Positions 27,303-34,170 of a DNA stretch of 64,000 nucleotides are shown one piece after another (the first letter of the stretch is position 1; the number at the start of each line of letters is the position of its first letter). The DNA is from JADKHR01 sp041917295. GTDB taxonomy: Bacteria; Elusimicrobiota; Elusimicrobia; FEN-1173. The notes beneath the pieces were generated by a model. The model ran no database searches, was not told where the DNA came from, and saw nothing but the letters and a program-made list of their open reading frames with translations. The DNA is taken from NCBI GenBank assembly GCA_041917295.1, contig JAYRXX010000022.1:8851-72850 (forward strand), given 5' to 3'. The translations under genes and the position numbers were made by a program.

Positions 27303-28850
27303 TCACCGGGGAGCGAACTTTTTTTGCATCACCCGCGCCACCCCGGCTGGATTTTTTCGGGCCGCCTCAACCAGGGTCGCCTGAGCTTGGGCCCGGTCCG
27401 CCGCTGTCACCGGCACCGCGGCTCCCGCGGGAACGGCTTCCAGTGTCGGTGGCGGAGCGGGCGCGGCTAACCCCACCGCGGCCGGCGCCGCTTCCAAAGC
27501 CGGTGTGGCCACGCGCGCCGCACTGTCCGCCGCGTCGGCCGCTCCCGCCGCTTTTAAAAACTTAACGAACAAAATCACGACAAACACGATTCCCAGCGCG
27601 CTGGCCACCCGGGCCGCCACATTTAATATCTCCTTGCGCATCGTGTCTTTCTTAACCTCGGCCTCCAACGCGGCGGCGTCGGCCATCATTTTGTCCCGCT
27701 GGGCCGTGTCGAACGCCACGTTTTTGATCTCAAATTGGTCTTCCCGGTCTTCGCTGAACCCCACCGTTTGTTTTACCAACGTGGCAATGGCCGACATCTC
27801 TTCATCGGTTCGCGGCGTGTAAGAACGCGTCCCGGGATTCTCGGGGTCTTCTTTGCTGACTCCGTCGACCACCACCGAAACATAGAGTTTCCGGATCGCG
27901 CCGGGGCTGGCCACAATTTCTTTCACCGAATGACCGATTTCGTAGTTGCGGACAAACGAGTTTCCGGTTCGGGCCCCGCCGGTTTGTTGTTCACTGCGCA
28001 GGGGCCCGTTCGGGTCATACGATTCGCTCTTTTCCCGCACCACTTTGTCGTCCATCTCCACCCGAGCGCGGACAATGGCTTTCCCCATCCCTAAAAATCC
28101 GTCCAGCAACCCCGTGGCTTTTTCTTCCAGATAGCGTTCCGCGTCCCGTTGAAGGGCCAACAGCTCGTTGCCCTGGCCATAAATGCCGTCCGGGGATCGT
28201 CCGCCGGCCAACAGGCGGCCCTGCCCATCCAGCACCGACACGTTTTCGGCTTTTAAATCTTTGACCGCCCCCGCCACCAAATGAACCACACCGCTCAGTT
28301 GGCGCTGGTCGATGGTTGCCCCCGGCCGTAACGTCAACACCACCGACGCCCGCGCCCCGTCTTGACTATCCAAAAAGGGAGACTCTTCCGGAAACACCAC
28401 GTGAACCCGGGCCGACAACACGTTTTCCAGCGCGCCGATGGTTCGGGCCAATTCTCCCTGGATGGCCCGTTGGTATCCCACTTTCTGGTTAAAATCGCTC
28501 ATCCCCAGGGGAGATTTGTCCAACATTTCCAAGCCTTCCCCCTCATTTTTGGGCAACCCGTCTTGGGACAACCGCAAGCGCAAATCATCCACCATTTTGG
28601 AAGGAACCGTCACGGTCTGACCCCCGTTGGTCAATCGGAATGGGATGCCGTCGTTGCGCAATTTTTCCGCCACCTGGGCCGCGTCCACGGGCGACAGCTT
28701 GGCGTACAACGGCGTTTGATCCAGGCCCCGCACGGGGATGGACAACGCATACACCGCCCCCGACACCGCCGCCGCCAGGATCAACACCGTGGCTTTGCGG
28801 CTCGCCGACAGCGAGAAAAACTGATCTTTTAAACGGATTAAGAAGTCCAT
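27303..28850 (-). CDS. fliF: Flagellar MS-ring protein FliF
   Basis: FliF builds the MS-ring in the inner membrane, the base for assembly. The 515-residue protein has two membrane helices (about 20-40 and 415-435), ring-building motifs (TPLYAKLSPVDAAQVAEKL, RVHVVFPEESPFLDSQDGAR) and a C-terminal cytoplasmic FliG-binding tail. An Ala/Pro-rich low-complexity stretch (about 445-490) precedes the tail. It lies 43 bases after fliE. Confidence 0.97.
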   Translation of the reverse strand: MDFLIRLKDQFFSLSASRKATVLILAAAVSGAVYALSIPVRGLDQTPLYAKLSPVDAAQVAEKLRNDGIPFRLTNGGQTVTVPSKMVDDLRLRLSQDGLPKNEGEGLEMLDKSPLGMSDFNQKVGYQRAIQGELARTIGALENVLSARVHVVFPEESPFLDSQDGARASVVLTLRPGATIDQRQLSGVVHLVAGAVKDLKAENVSVLDGQGRLLAGGRSPDGIYGQGNELLALQRDAERYLEEKATGLLDGFLGMGKAIVRARVEMDDKVVREKSESYDPNGPLRSEQQTGGARTGNSFVRNYEIGHSVKEIVASPGAIRKLYVSVVVDGVSKEDPENPGTRSYTPRTDEEMSAIATLVKQTVGFSEDREDQFEIKNVAFDTAQRDKMMADAAALEAEVKKDTMRKEILNVAARVASALGIVFVVILFVKFLKAAGAADAADSAARVATPALEAAPAAVGLAAPAPPPTLEAVPAGAAVPVTAADRAQAQATLVEAARKNPAGVARVMQKKFAPR

Positions 28851-28893
28851 GCGGTTCTCCCGAGCCTCCTACACGGAGGTCCAGCCCAGGGGA

Positions 28894-29199
28894 CTACAAC
28901 GGCATTCGCATTATTTCTTGATACGCCTCCAGCGCCTTGTTGCGCAACTGTATGGTCCATTGCAAGGCCAAGTGCGCCTCTTCCACTTTGATCATGACCT
29001 CGTGGGAACTGGCGGCCCGGCCCGTGGCTAAATCAGTCATGGCGGCGCTGGCGTCGGTCACACGGGCGTCCGCCCGTTCCAACGCCTGGGATAACACATC
29101 CCCAAATCCCTTCTTCGGACCTGTCGCTCCGGAGTCAAACCCGCCGAAAAACGGTTGGTCCCCGCCCCGCACGCCCCCCACACCCATTGGGCCGGCCAT
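28894..29199 (-). CDS. fliE: Flagellar hook-basal body protein FliE
   Basis: FliE joins the MS-ring to the rod. The 101-residue product ends with the family's C-terminal half: SSHEVMIKVEEAHLALQWTI, QLRNKALEAYQEIMRM. The ATG at 29199 is one base after the stop of the trigger-factor-like gene and gives a normal length; an upstream in-frame start (29235) would overlap that gene. The Gly-rich N-terminal part is not conserved. Confidence 0.92.
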   Translation of the reverse strand: MAGPMGVGGVRGGDQPFFGGFDSGATGPKKGFGDVLSQALERADARVTDASAAMTDLATGRAASSHEVMIKVEEAHLALQWTIQLRNKALEAYQEIMRMPL

Positions 29200-29200
29200 G

Positions 29201-30211
29201 TTATGCAGCGGCCCCCGGCGTTTCGGCCGGAACAATGTGGGCGTGCCTTAAAATAAATTCAAACACTTTGTCTTCCAACATCAGGCCCCTCACGTCCTCT
29301 TTTTGCGCTTCCAGCCGTTTTAACGACCGTTCCCGGTGGTCTTCCGGAAGCGGTTTCACCACTTTGCGAACCGCCACGACAGCTTCTTCGGGCGTTACGG
29401 AAATCCCTTCTTCCTGGGCGATCGCGGCCAACATATAAGCCAGCCGAACCGCCCGCTCGGCTTCCGCCCGAACTTCCGGCTCGTATTGGTCGTATCGGAT
29501 TTTCCAGTCCGACTCGGCGCCGCCCTCGCTTTTAAATTGGGCTTCCAGGCGGCGAAACAGTTCCCGTTCCCGCTCCTGAACCAGGCTGGGAGGAACATCA
29601 AACGGGTGCGCTTCCAACAACGCCTGGGCCGCTTGATTTTCCAGGTCGCGTCGGATCATTCGTTCGGCTTCCGCTTCCAATATTTTTCGCACCGCGTCCC
29701 GAAATTCCGTTGGCGCGCCGGCCGTGTCGCCGCCGATCTCCCGCAACGCCGATTCCACCGCCGCGTCGGGGACCGATATTGTTTTTCGCTTCAGGCTCAG
29801 CCCCTTGTACCCGGTCACATCCACGTCGGGCGGGCATTCCACCGCGAATTTGATTCGAACCGTGGCGTGGGCCACATCGCACGACTCCACCACCGGCGCA
29901 GTGAGCGCGATCAAGGCGGATTCCCGCAACGCCCGTTCCACCGACTCCTTGATTAAGGCCATGATCGCTTGCTCGCGGGCTTCCCCCGCGTAACGCTGGC
30001 GGATTTTCGGAATGGGAACACCGCCCCGTCGAAACCCGGGCCATTTGACGTCCCGTTGGAGGCGGGTCAAGGCCTCGTTTTCTTTCTGCAGCAAATCTTC
30101 CATGGGCTGTTCAATCCAAAACCGAGACAGGCCGTGGGACGTGCCCAAGGGCCTCACCAAAAAGGTCACCCCCGACGATGTGTTCGGCACCACGTTGGGC
30201 TCGGGCGTCAT
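29201..30211 (-). CDS. Trigger factor paralogue lacking the PPIase domain, inside the flagellar operon
   Basis: A 336-residue protein with two of the three trigger factor domains. The N-terminal part carries a version of the ribosome-binding signature, PGFRRGGVPIPKIRQRYAGE (about 58-77), and the family's VDVTGYKGLSLKRKTISV strand region (about 129-147). Then, where the FKBP-type PPIase domain of about 90 residues should be, the chain goes directly into the helical chaperone domain (about 165-328: ENQAAQALLEAHPFDVPPSL, VRLAYMLAAIAQEEGISVT, MLEDKVFEFILRHAHI). A normal trigger factor has about 430 residues. It overlaps flgC by ATGA and abuts fliE, so it is co-translated with the rod proteins. 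A role as a chaperone for rod or export substrates is inferred. The housekeeping tig should lie elsewhere. Confidence 0.82.
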   Translation of the reverse strand: MTPEPNVVPNTSSGVTFLVRPLGTSHGLSRFWIEQPMEDLLQKENEALTRLQRDVKWPGFRRGGVPIPKIRQRYAGEAREQAIMALIKESVERALRESALIALTAPVVESCDVAHATVRIKFAVECPPDVDVTGYKGLSLKRKTISVPDAAVESALREIGGDTAGAPTEFRDAVRKILEAEAERMIRRDLENQAAQALLEAHPFDVPPSLVQERERELFRRLEAQFKSEGGAESDWKIRYDQYEPEVRAEAERAVRLAYMLAAIAQEEGISVTPEEAVVAVRKVVKPLPEDHRERSLKRLEAQKEDVRGLMLEDKVFEFILRHAHIVPAETPGAAA

Positions 30212-30627
30212 TTGCCGATCTCCATGGCTTTGATCAACATGCTTTTGGTGGCGCCAAAGGCGGCCACGTTGGCTTCATAAGCGCGAGTGGCCGCCGTGAG
30301 GTCCACCATCTCCCTCACAGGGTCCACGTTGGGAAGGGCCACAAACCCCTTGGCGTCCGCGTCCGGATGGGACGGGTCAAAAATTTGCGGGAACGGCGCT
30401 GTGTCCGGTGGACCCGCCAGGGCCGACACACCGGATCCCGTGGACGGAGAGCCCGCTTCGGCCACGTCCAGCAATTCTTGGAACACCACGGTTTTTCGTT
30501 GGTAGGGTCCCCCCGCCGCGGTGCGGGTGGTGTTGGCGTTAGCCACATTGGACGCCGACGCTTCCATCCACGCGCGGTAAGCGTCTAGCCCCGATCCGCT
30601 GATGTTGAGCCCGTCAAATGCGCCCAT
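30208..30627 (-). CDS. flgC: Flagellar proximal rod protein FlgC
   Basis: FlgC is a proximal rod subunit. The 139-residue protein has the N-terminal rod motif GLNISGSGLDAYRAWMEASA and ASNVANANTTRT, the middle DPSHPDADAKGFVALPNVD segment and a C-terminal coil (TAATRAYEANVAAFGATKSM). It follows flgB after 5 bases and overlaps the trigger-factor-like gene. Confidence 0.96.
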   Translation of the reverse strand: MGAFDGLNISGSGLDAYRAWMEASASNVANANTTRTAAGGPYQRKTVVFQELLDVAEAGSPSTGSGVSALAGPPDTAPFPQIFDPSHPDADAKGFVALPNVDPVREMVDLTAATRAYEANVAAFGATKSMLIKAMEIGK

Positions 30628-30632
30628 ATCCG

Positions 30633-31010
30633 TTACCGTCCTTCAATGGCCGCGCGGGCCATGCGACTGGTTCGAGACACCAACTCCACCATGGTTTGAT
30701 AACTCACCACGGTTTTTGAGACTTCCGCCAACTCGGTGTCCGGAGAAAGGTCGCCGACCGCTTGTTCCGTAAAAGCCGTCGACAGGGCCGGATTTGAAAC
30801 AGGTAAATGGTTGGGATTGGTGCGGCTCAGTTCTTTGGACAACACGTCCCCGAATGCCCCGCCCGGTTCGTTTCGCACAACCCGGGTACCCACAAAACCC
30901 GGCGTGTGGATGTTGGCCAAATTATTTGCGGCCGCCTGCTGGTTCAACCACAGGCGGTCCAGTTCTTGTCGGATCGGCCGACCGGCGATGGGCATCCAGG
31001 ATTCGCTCAT
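30633..31010 (-). CDS. flgB: Flagellar proximal rod protein FlgB
   Basis: FlgB is the most proximal rod subunit. The 125-residue protein has NNLANIHTPGFVGTRV (about 30-45), the VSNPAL/TELAEVSKTVVSYQTMVELV segment and a C-terminal coil. It lies 21 bases after the FlgN-like gene and is the first rod gene of the operon. Confidence 0.95.
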   Translation of the reverse strand: MSESWMPIAGRPIRQELDRLWLNQQAAANNLANIHTPGFVGTRVVRNEPGGAFGDVLSKELSRTNPNHLPVSNPALSTAFTEQAVGDLSPDTELAEVSKTVVSYQTMVELVSRTSRMARAAIEGR

Positions 31011-31031
31011 TATGGGGTCCTCACCCTATCC

Positions 31032-31349
31032 TTATGCAAGAGGCGTGCCGATCTGGCGGTAAACGTGGGACACGTGGGCCCGCCGGCGGTGTCCAGAAAT
31101 TTGTTCCCCCACCTCTCCCAACGCCTTGGCCAACAGCCGCGTGTTTAGTTCGCTTTGGTCCCGCAGGGCTCGAAGCAAGGGTTCGGAAAGCCGGTCGTAC
31201 TGGGTTCCCACAACGCGCCACAAGCGCGCGCGCAACCGATCCAGGGGCGCCAACTTGTGCCATTCTCCGGAAAGAACCGCCTTTTCTTCCCTCTTCAACA
31301 CGTCCAACAATTTTTTTCCTGTTTGATCGTCGATCGCGAGTTCGCTCAT
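31032..31349 (-). CDS. Small helical FlgN/FliT-like protein heading the flgB operon
   Basis: A 105-residue, mostly helical protein, first gene after the sigma-54 promoter. The pattern LLDVLKREEKAVLSGEWHKL ... LRALRDQSELNTRLLAKALG resembles FlgN/FliT-type export chaperones, with an N-x-x-L-L helix near the C-terminus. The ATG has GGAGG a few bases upstream and follows the sigma-54 motif closely. A bona fide flgN already exists at 1651, so this would be a second chaperone, perhaps for early substrates. A longer overlapping frame here was judged a shadow. Confidence 0.7.
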   Translation of the reverse strand: MSELAIDDQTGKKLLDVLKREEKAVLSGEWHKLAPLDRLRARLWRVVGTQYDRLSEPLLRALRDQSELNTRLLAKALGEVGEQISGHRRRAHVSHVYRQIGTPLA

Positions 31350-31374
31350 GGGGCCTCCGTTCTGACCAATTCGT

Positions 31375-31393
31375 TTGCAATCCCCGTGCCAAA
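31375..31393 (-). promoter_or_regulatory. Consensus sigma-54 promoter of the 24-kb flagellar operon
   Basis: The minus strand reads TTTGGCACG, GGGA, TTGCAA: an exact match to TGGCACG-N4-TTGCA, with GG at -24 (31390-31389) and GC at -12 (31378-31377). The predicted start near 31365 leaves about 16 bases before the ATG at 31349, enough for its GGAGG. Divergent to it lies a sigma-28 motif. It probably drives genes from 31349 down to about 7730, with help from internal promoters. Confidence 0.85.
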
Positions 31394-31403
31394 CCCCGTC
31401 CGC

Positions 31404-31430
31404 TTAAGGACCCCCTAATTGCGCCGATAA
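31404..31430 (+). promoter_or_regulatory. Sigma-28 promoter motif for the hemerythrin gene
   Basis: TTAAGGAC, 11 bases, GCCGATAA. The -10 is an exact FliA-type match and the -35 keeps four of the first five bases (TTAAG against TAAAG). The predicted start is about 31437, 22 bases before the TTG start codon at 31459. This places the hemerythrin in the late flagellar regulon. Confidence 0.68.
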
Positions 31431-31458
31431 CCTCAGCGAATCCCAAAGGAGACGTCCG

Positions 31459-31917
31459 TTGACCAAACCCTTGTTGTGGCGGCCGGAACTGGAACTTGGT
31501 GTGGATATGATGGATCGGCATCACCGTCAGATGGTGGCCCTGTGCGGAGCCATTCGCGATCGAGTGACCGGGCGGTCGAAGTCAAGGGAAACCGCGGGCC
31601 TTTTTTCTCAGTTGGTGGGGTTTACCGCCATGCACTTTGAAGCCGAAGAAGAGTTAATGCGCCGGTCCGCTTATCCGGGCCGAATGGATCACCAAGACCG
31701 TCACCACGAACTGTCGTTGCACTTGAAAGCCTGGGACGATCGGGCGCGCCGGCTGGACTGTCCTCTCTCATCGGTGTTTGTCTCCCGATTGGAGGTCTGG
31801 GTTCAAAACCACATTTTGGGTTCGGATCGGGGTTTTTCGCGATTTCTTTTGAACGGCAACAACGGCGCTGTTACGATGCGGGAATCCGCCCGTAGCGTTT
31901 CAGCCTGTTTCGTGTGA
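31459..31917 (+). CDS. Bacteriohemerythrin (oxygen-binding di-iron protein)
   Basis: A 152-residue four-helix hemerythrin with a full ligand set: His22 in MDRHHRQM, His59 and Glu63 in MHFEAEEELM, His78 and His82 in DHQDRHHE, His118 and Asp123 in WVQNHILGSD. It binds O2 reversibly. The start is TTG with AAAGGAGA about 8 bases upstream. A sigma-28 promoter motif precedes it, suggesting co-expression with filament and motor genes, for example oxygen delivery or aerotaxis. Its 3' end overlaps the end of the convergent activator gene by 47 bases. Confidence 0.92.
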   Translation: MTKPLLWRPELELGVDMMDRHHRQMVALCGAIRDRVTGRSKSRETAGLFSQLVGFTAMHFEAEEELMRRSAYPGRMDHQDRHHELSLHLKAWDDRARRLDCPLSSVFVSRLEVWVQNHILGSDRGFSRFLLNGNNGAVTMRESARSVSACFV

Positions 31918-33289
31918 GGGTTTCACTGATGCCCAACCGGTGAGCGGTTTGTTCAACCGATTCGCCGGAGGATTCGAACACCGCCAAAATATGGCGCCGT
32001 TCCACAGCGGACAAGGTTTCTGAAACATCATCGGGACGAGCCGAAACGAACCCTTGCAAAGAGGGGGGAAGATCACGAACCATCACGGCGTCCCCTTCGG
32101 CGAAAACGACCGCGTGTTCAATGATGTTGTGAAGTTCCCGAATGTTTCCGGGCCACGAATAGGATTCCAGCCGAGCCAACGCGTCGGCCGACAGCGCACG
32201 GGGGCCTTTTCCCCGTGCGACAGACTGGATGAAAAAGTTCGCCAGCAACGAAATGTCTTCCCGCCGGTCGCGAAGGGGCGGCAGGTGAAGAGAAAAAACA
32301 CTGAGTCGGTAATAAAGGTCTTCGCGAAATTGGTTCTTTTTAACCATGGTTTCCAGGTCCCGGTGCGTGGCGCCCACAAAGCGCACGTCCACCGACTGTT
32401 CGGTGTTACTGCCCAAACGCCGAAACCGTTTGGTTTCAACCACGCGTAACAGTTTGGCCTGCAACGCCAACGGCATATCGCCGATTTCGTCCAGAAGAAG
32501 GGTTCCCCCATGGGCCATTTCCAAAAGGCCTTTTTTGAGGCCGGTGGCGTCGGTAAAAGCCCCCTTTTCGTGGCCGAACAGTTCGCTTTCCAGCATGGTT
32601 TCGGGCAAAGCACTGCAGTTCAAAGGGATAAACGGCCCCTCGCGCCGGGAACTTCGGTTGTGAAGCGTGTGGGCCACCACTTCTTTTCCGGTGCCGGTTT
32701 CGCCTCGAATCAGGACACTGCACGAGGTGGGGGCGATTCGGTTTAAAAAGTCGGCGACTTTTTGAATGGACGGGCTTTTGCCGATCAGGTCAGGCACGGA
32801 AAACAAGGTGGACAGGGGCCGTGTGGAGAGTTCGCGTCGCGGCGTGGCGCGTTTTTCCCGGACCTTGTCGATCAGTTCCATCAAGGCCCGCATTTGGATG
32901 GGTTTGGGTAAAAAGTCGAAGGCGTCCAGCTGAAGGGTGCCCAACGCGGCGCGCATGCTTCCGGCGCCGGACATGGTCACCACATCCGTGGTCGGGTGGT
33001 TTTTCTTTATTTGGCGCAACATTTCAGTGCCGTCCATGCCGGGCATGTAGAGGTCTAATAGAACAATGTCCGCGGGACAATCGCGCAAGGTGTTAAGCCC
33101 CTCCTCGGCCGAAAAGGCCAAGTGAACGGCGTGTCCCTTTTCAGTTAACGCCCGGTCCAAGGCGTAGGCCACCGATCGGTCGTCGTCCACCACCAGGATG
33201 GTCAACACGGCGGTTTCAGCGGAAACCGGCGCGGTAACCTGGGGGGCGGTGCCATTCAAAGTAGCCGAACTGGCTCGCGCAATTGTCAT
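31871..33289 (-). CDS. NtrC-family sigma-54 activator (receiver, AAA+, Fis-type HTH), FlrC/FlgR-like
   Basis: A 472-residue response regulator. The receiver domain (about 28-145) has phospho-Asp79 (LLDLYMPGMDG) and Lys129. The AAA+ domain (about 165-400) has Walker A GETGTGKE (196-203), Walker B GGTLLLDEIGD and loop 1 GAFTDA (243-248) in place of the common GAFTGA. The C-terminal HTH is LGISETLTRNRLKRYG. It should activate the sigma-54 promoters at 31375 and 20847. The start is set at ATG 33289: a sigma-70-type promoter (33296-33324) would begin transcription on this A, and the upstream ATG (33298) lies within the -10 element. The likely kinase partners are at 5396 and 7730. Confidence 0.88.
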   Translation of the reverse strand: MTIARASSATLNGTAPQVTAPVSAETAVLTILVVDDDRSVAYALDRALTEKGHAVHLAFSAEEGLNTLRDCPADIVLLDLYMPGMDGTEMLRQIKKNHPTTDVVTMSGAGSMRAALGTLQLDAFDFLPKPIQMRALMELIDKVREKRATPRRELSTRPLSTLFSVPDLIGKSPSIQKVADFLNRIAPTSCSVLIRGETGTGKEVVAHTLHNRSSRREGPFIPLNCSALPETMLESELFGHEKGAFTDATGLKKGLLEMAHGGTLLLDEIGDMPLALQAKLLRVVETKRFRRLGSNTEQSVDVRFVGATHRDLETMVKKNQFREDLYYRLSVFSLHLPPLRDRREDISLLANFFIQSVARGKGPRALSADALARLESYSWPGNIRELHNIIEHAVVFAEGDAVMVRDLPPSLQGFVSARPDDVSETLSAVERRHILAVFESSGESVEQTAHRLGISETLTRNRLKRYGRIPAS

Positions 33290-33295
33290 GGGCTC

Positions 33296-33324
33296 CATAT
33301 ACACCCTGATCCCAATTCTGTCAA
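33296..33324 (-). promoter_or_regulatory. Sigma-70-type promoter giving a leaderless activator mRNA
   Basis: The minus strand has TTGACA (33324-33319), a 17-base spacer and TATATG (33301-33296), then six bases and the ATG at 33289. The -35 is a full consensus and the -10 matches four of six positions. The usual start point falls on the A of the ATG, so the mRNA would have no leader. It fits a class I regulator outside the sigma-54/28 cascade. Confidence 0.55.
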
Positions 33325-33327
33325 GGC

Positions 33328-33354
33328 TTTAGATTTAATCCAATCGTCCGATAA
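33328..33354 (+). promoter_or_regulatory. Sigma-28-type promoter motif for motA-motB
   Basis: TTTAGATT, 11 bases, TCCGATAA. The -10 matches GCCGATAA at seven of eight and the -35 matches TAAAGTTT at five of eight, with correct spacing. It lies 36 bases before the motA TTG and back to back with the activator promoter. Weaker than the flgM and hemerythrin motifs, but placed where a late motor promoter is expected. Confidence 0.5.
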
Positions 33355-33390
33355 CATCCCTGTCACGTATTCTGTGGAGGAGGGTTTCCA

Positions 33391-34170
33391 TTGAAGAAAC
33401 CCGATCTAGCATCGATTGTGGGAATTCTCGTTGGGATCGGGATGATCCTGCTCGGTCAACGGCTGGAAGGCGGACACATGAGTTCCATCCTTCAGCCCAC
33501 GGCCGCGTTGATCGTTTTCGGCGGCACCCTGGGCGCCACCCTGATTGGGTTTCCCCCCCATGTGGCGAAAGGGGCCGTTAAAAAACTGATTTCCGTCTTT
33601 TTTGGCCCCCACGAAGACGAAGTGGAAGTGGCCAAGGCTTTGTTGGGGTTCGCCACCATCAGCCGTCGGGAAGGGTTACTGGCCCTCCAAAAATCCCAAC
33701 AGGAAACCAAAGACCCCTTTTTGGCAAAAGGCCTTCAGCTCCTCATCGACGCCACGCCCGAAAAAGCCCTGCGCGAACTGATGGAACAGGAAATGGAACG
33801 GGAAGAACACCACGACGAAGAATACATCAAATTTTTTGAAGCGGCGGGTGGGTTCGCCCCCACCGTCGGGATCATCGGCGCCGTGTTGGGGTTGATTCAC
33901 GTCATGGAAAATCTGGCGGACCCATCCACGTTGGGCGGAGGCATCGCCGTGGCGTTTGTGGCCACGGTGTACGGGGTGGGTTCGGCCAACTTGGTGTTTT
34001 TGCCCGCAGCGGGAAAGCTCAAAGTCCATAAAGAGTCCAATTCCCACCATCGGGCGCTCATCTTGGAAGGGTTGGTGTCCATCCAACAGGGCGAAAACCC
34101 CGCGCTGATGGGCGAACGGCTCAAAGGGCATTTAGCGCCACACGACCAAAAACTTCTGGATAAAAAATAA
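33391..34170 (+). CDS. motA: Flagellar stator protein MotA
   Basis: MotA is the proton-channel stator subunit that pushes on FliG. The 259-residue protein has four membrane helices (about 7-24, 32-52, 150-170, 182-202), the cytoplasmic loop rich in charged residues (about 60-145) and the PTVGIIGAVLGLIHVMENL and GIAVAFVATVYGVGSANLVF helices. The start is TTG with GGAGGAGG 10 bases upstream. It shares one base with motB. Confidence 0.95.
   Translation: MKKPDLASIVGILVGIGMILLGQRLEGGHMSSILQPTAALIVFGGTLGATLIGFPPHVAKGAVKKLISVFFGPHEDEVEVAKALLGFATISRREGLLALQKSQQETKDPFLAKGLQLLIDATPEKALRELMEQEMEREEHHDEEYIKFFEAAGGFAPTVGIIGAVLGLIHVMENLADPSTLGGGIAVAFVATVYGVGSANLVFLPAAGKLKVHKESNSHHRALILEGLVSIQQGENPALMGERLKGHLAPHDQKLLDKK

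Noticed and set aside
31021..31524. Longer open frame on the minus strand over the FlgN-like gene
   Set aside because: Arg/Pro-rich shadow of another frame, crossing the promoter region; no ribosome site.
31905..31920. TGTTTCGTGTGAGGG resembling parS
   Set aside because: Only about 10 of 16 positions fit; no second copy nearby.
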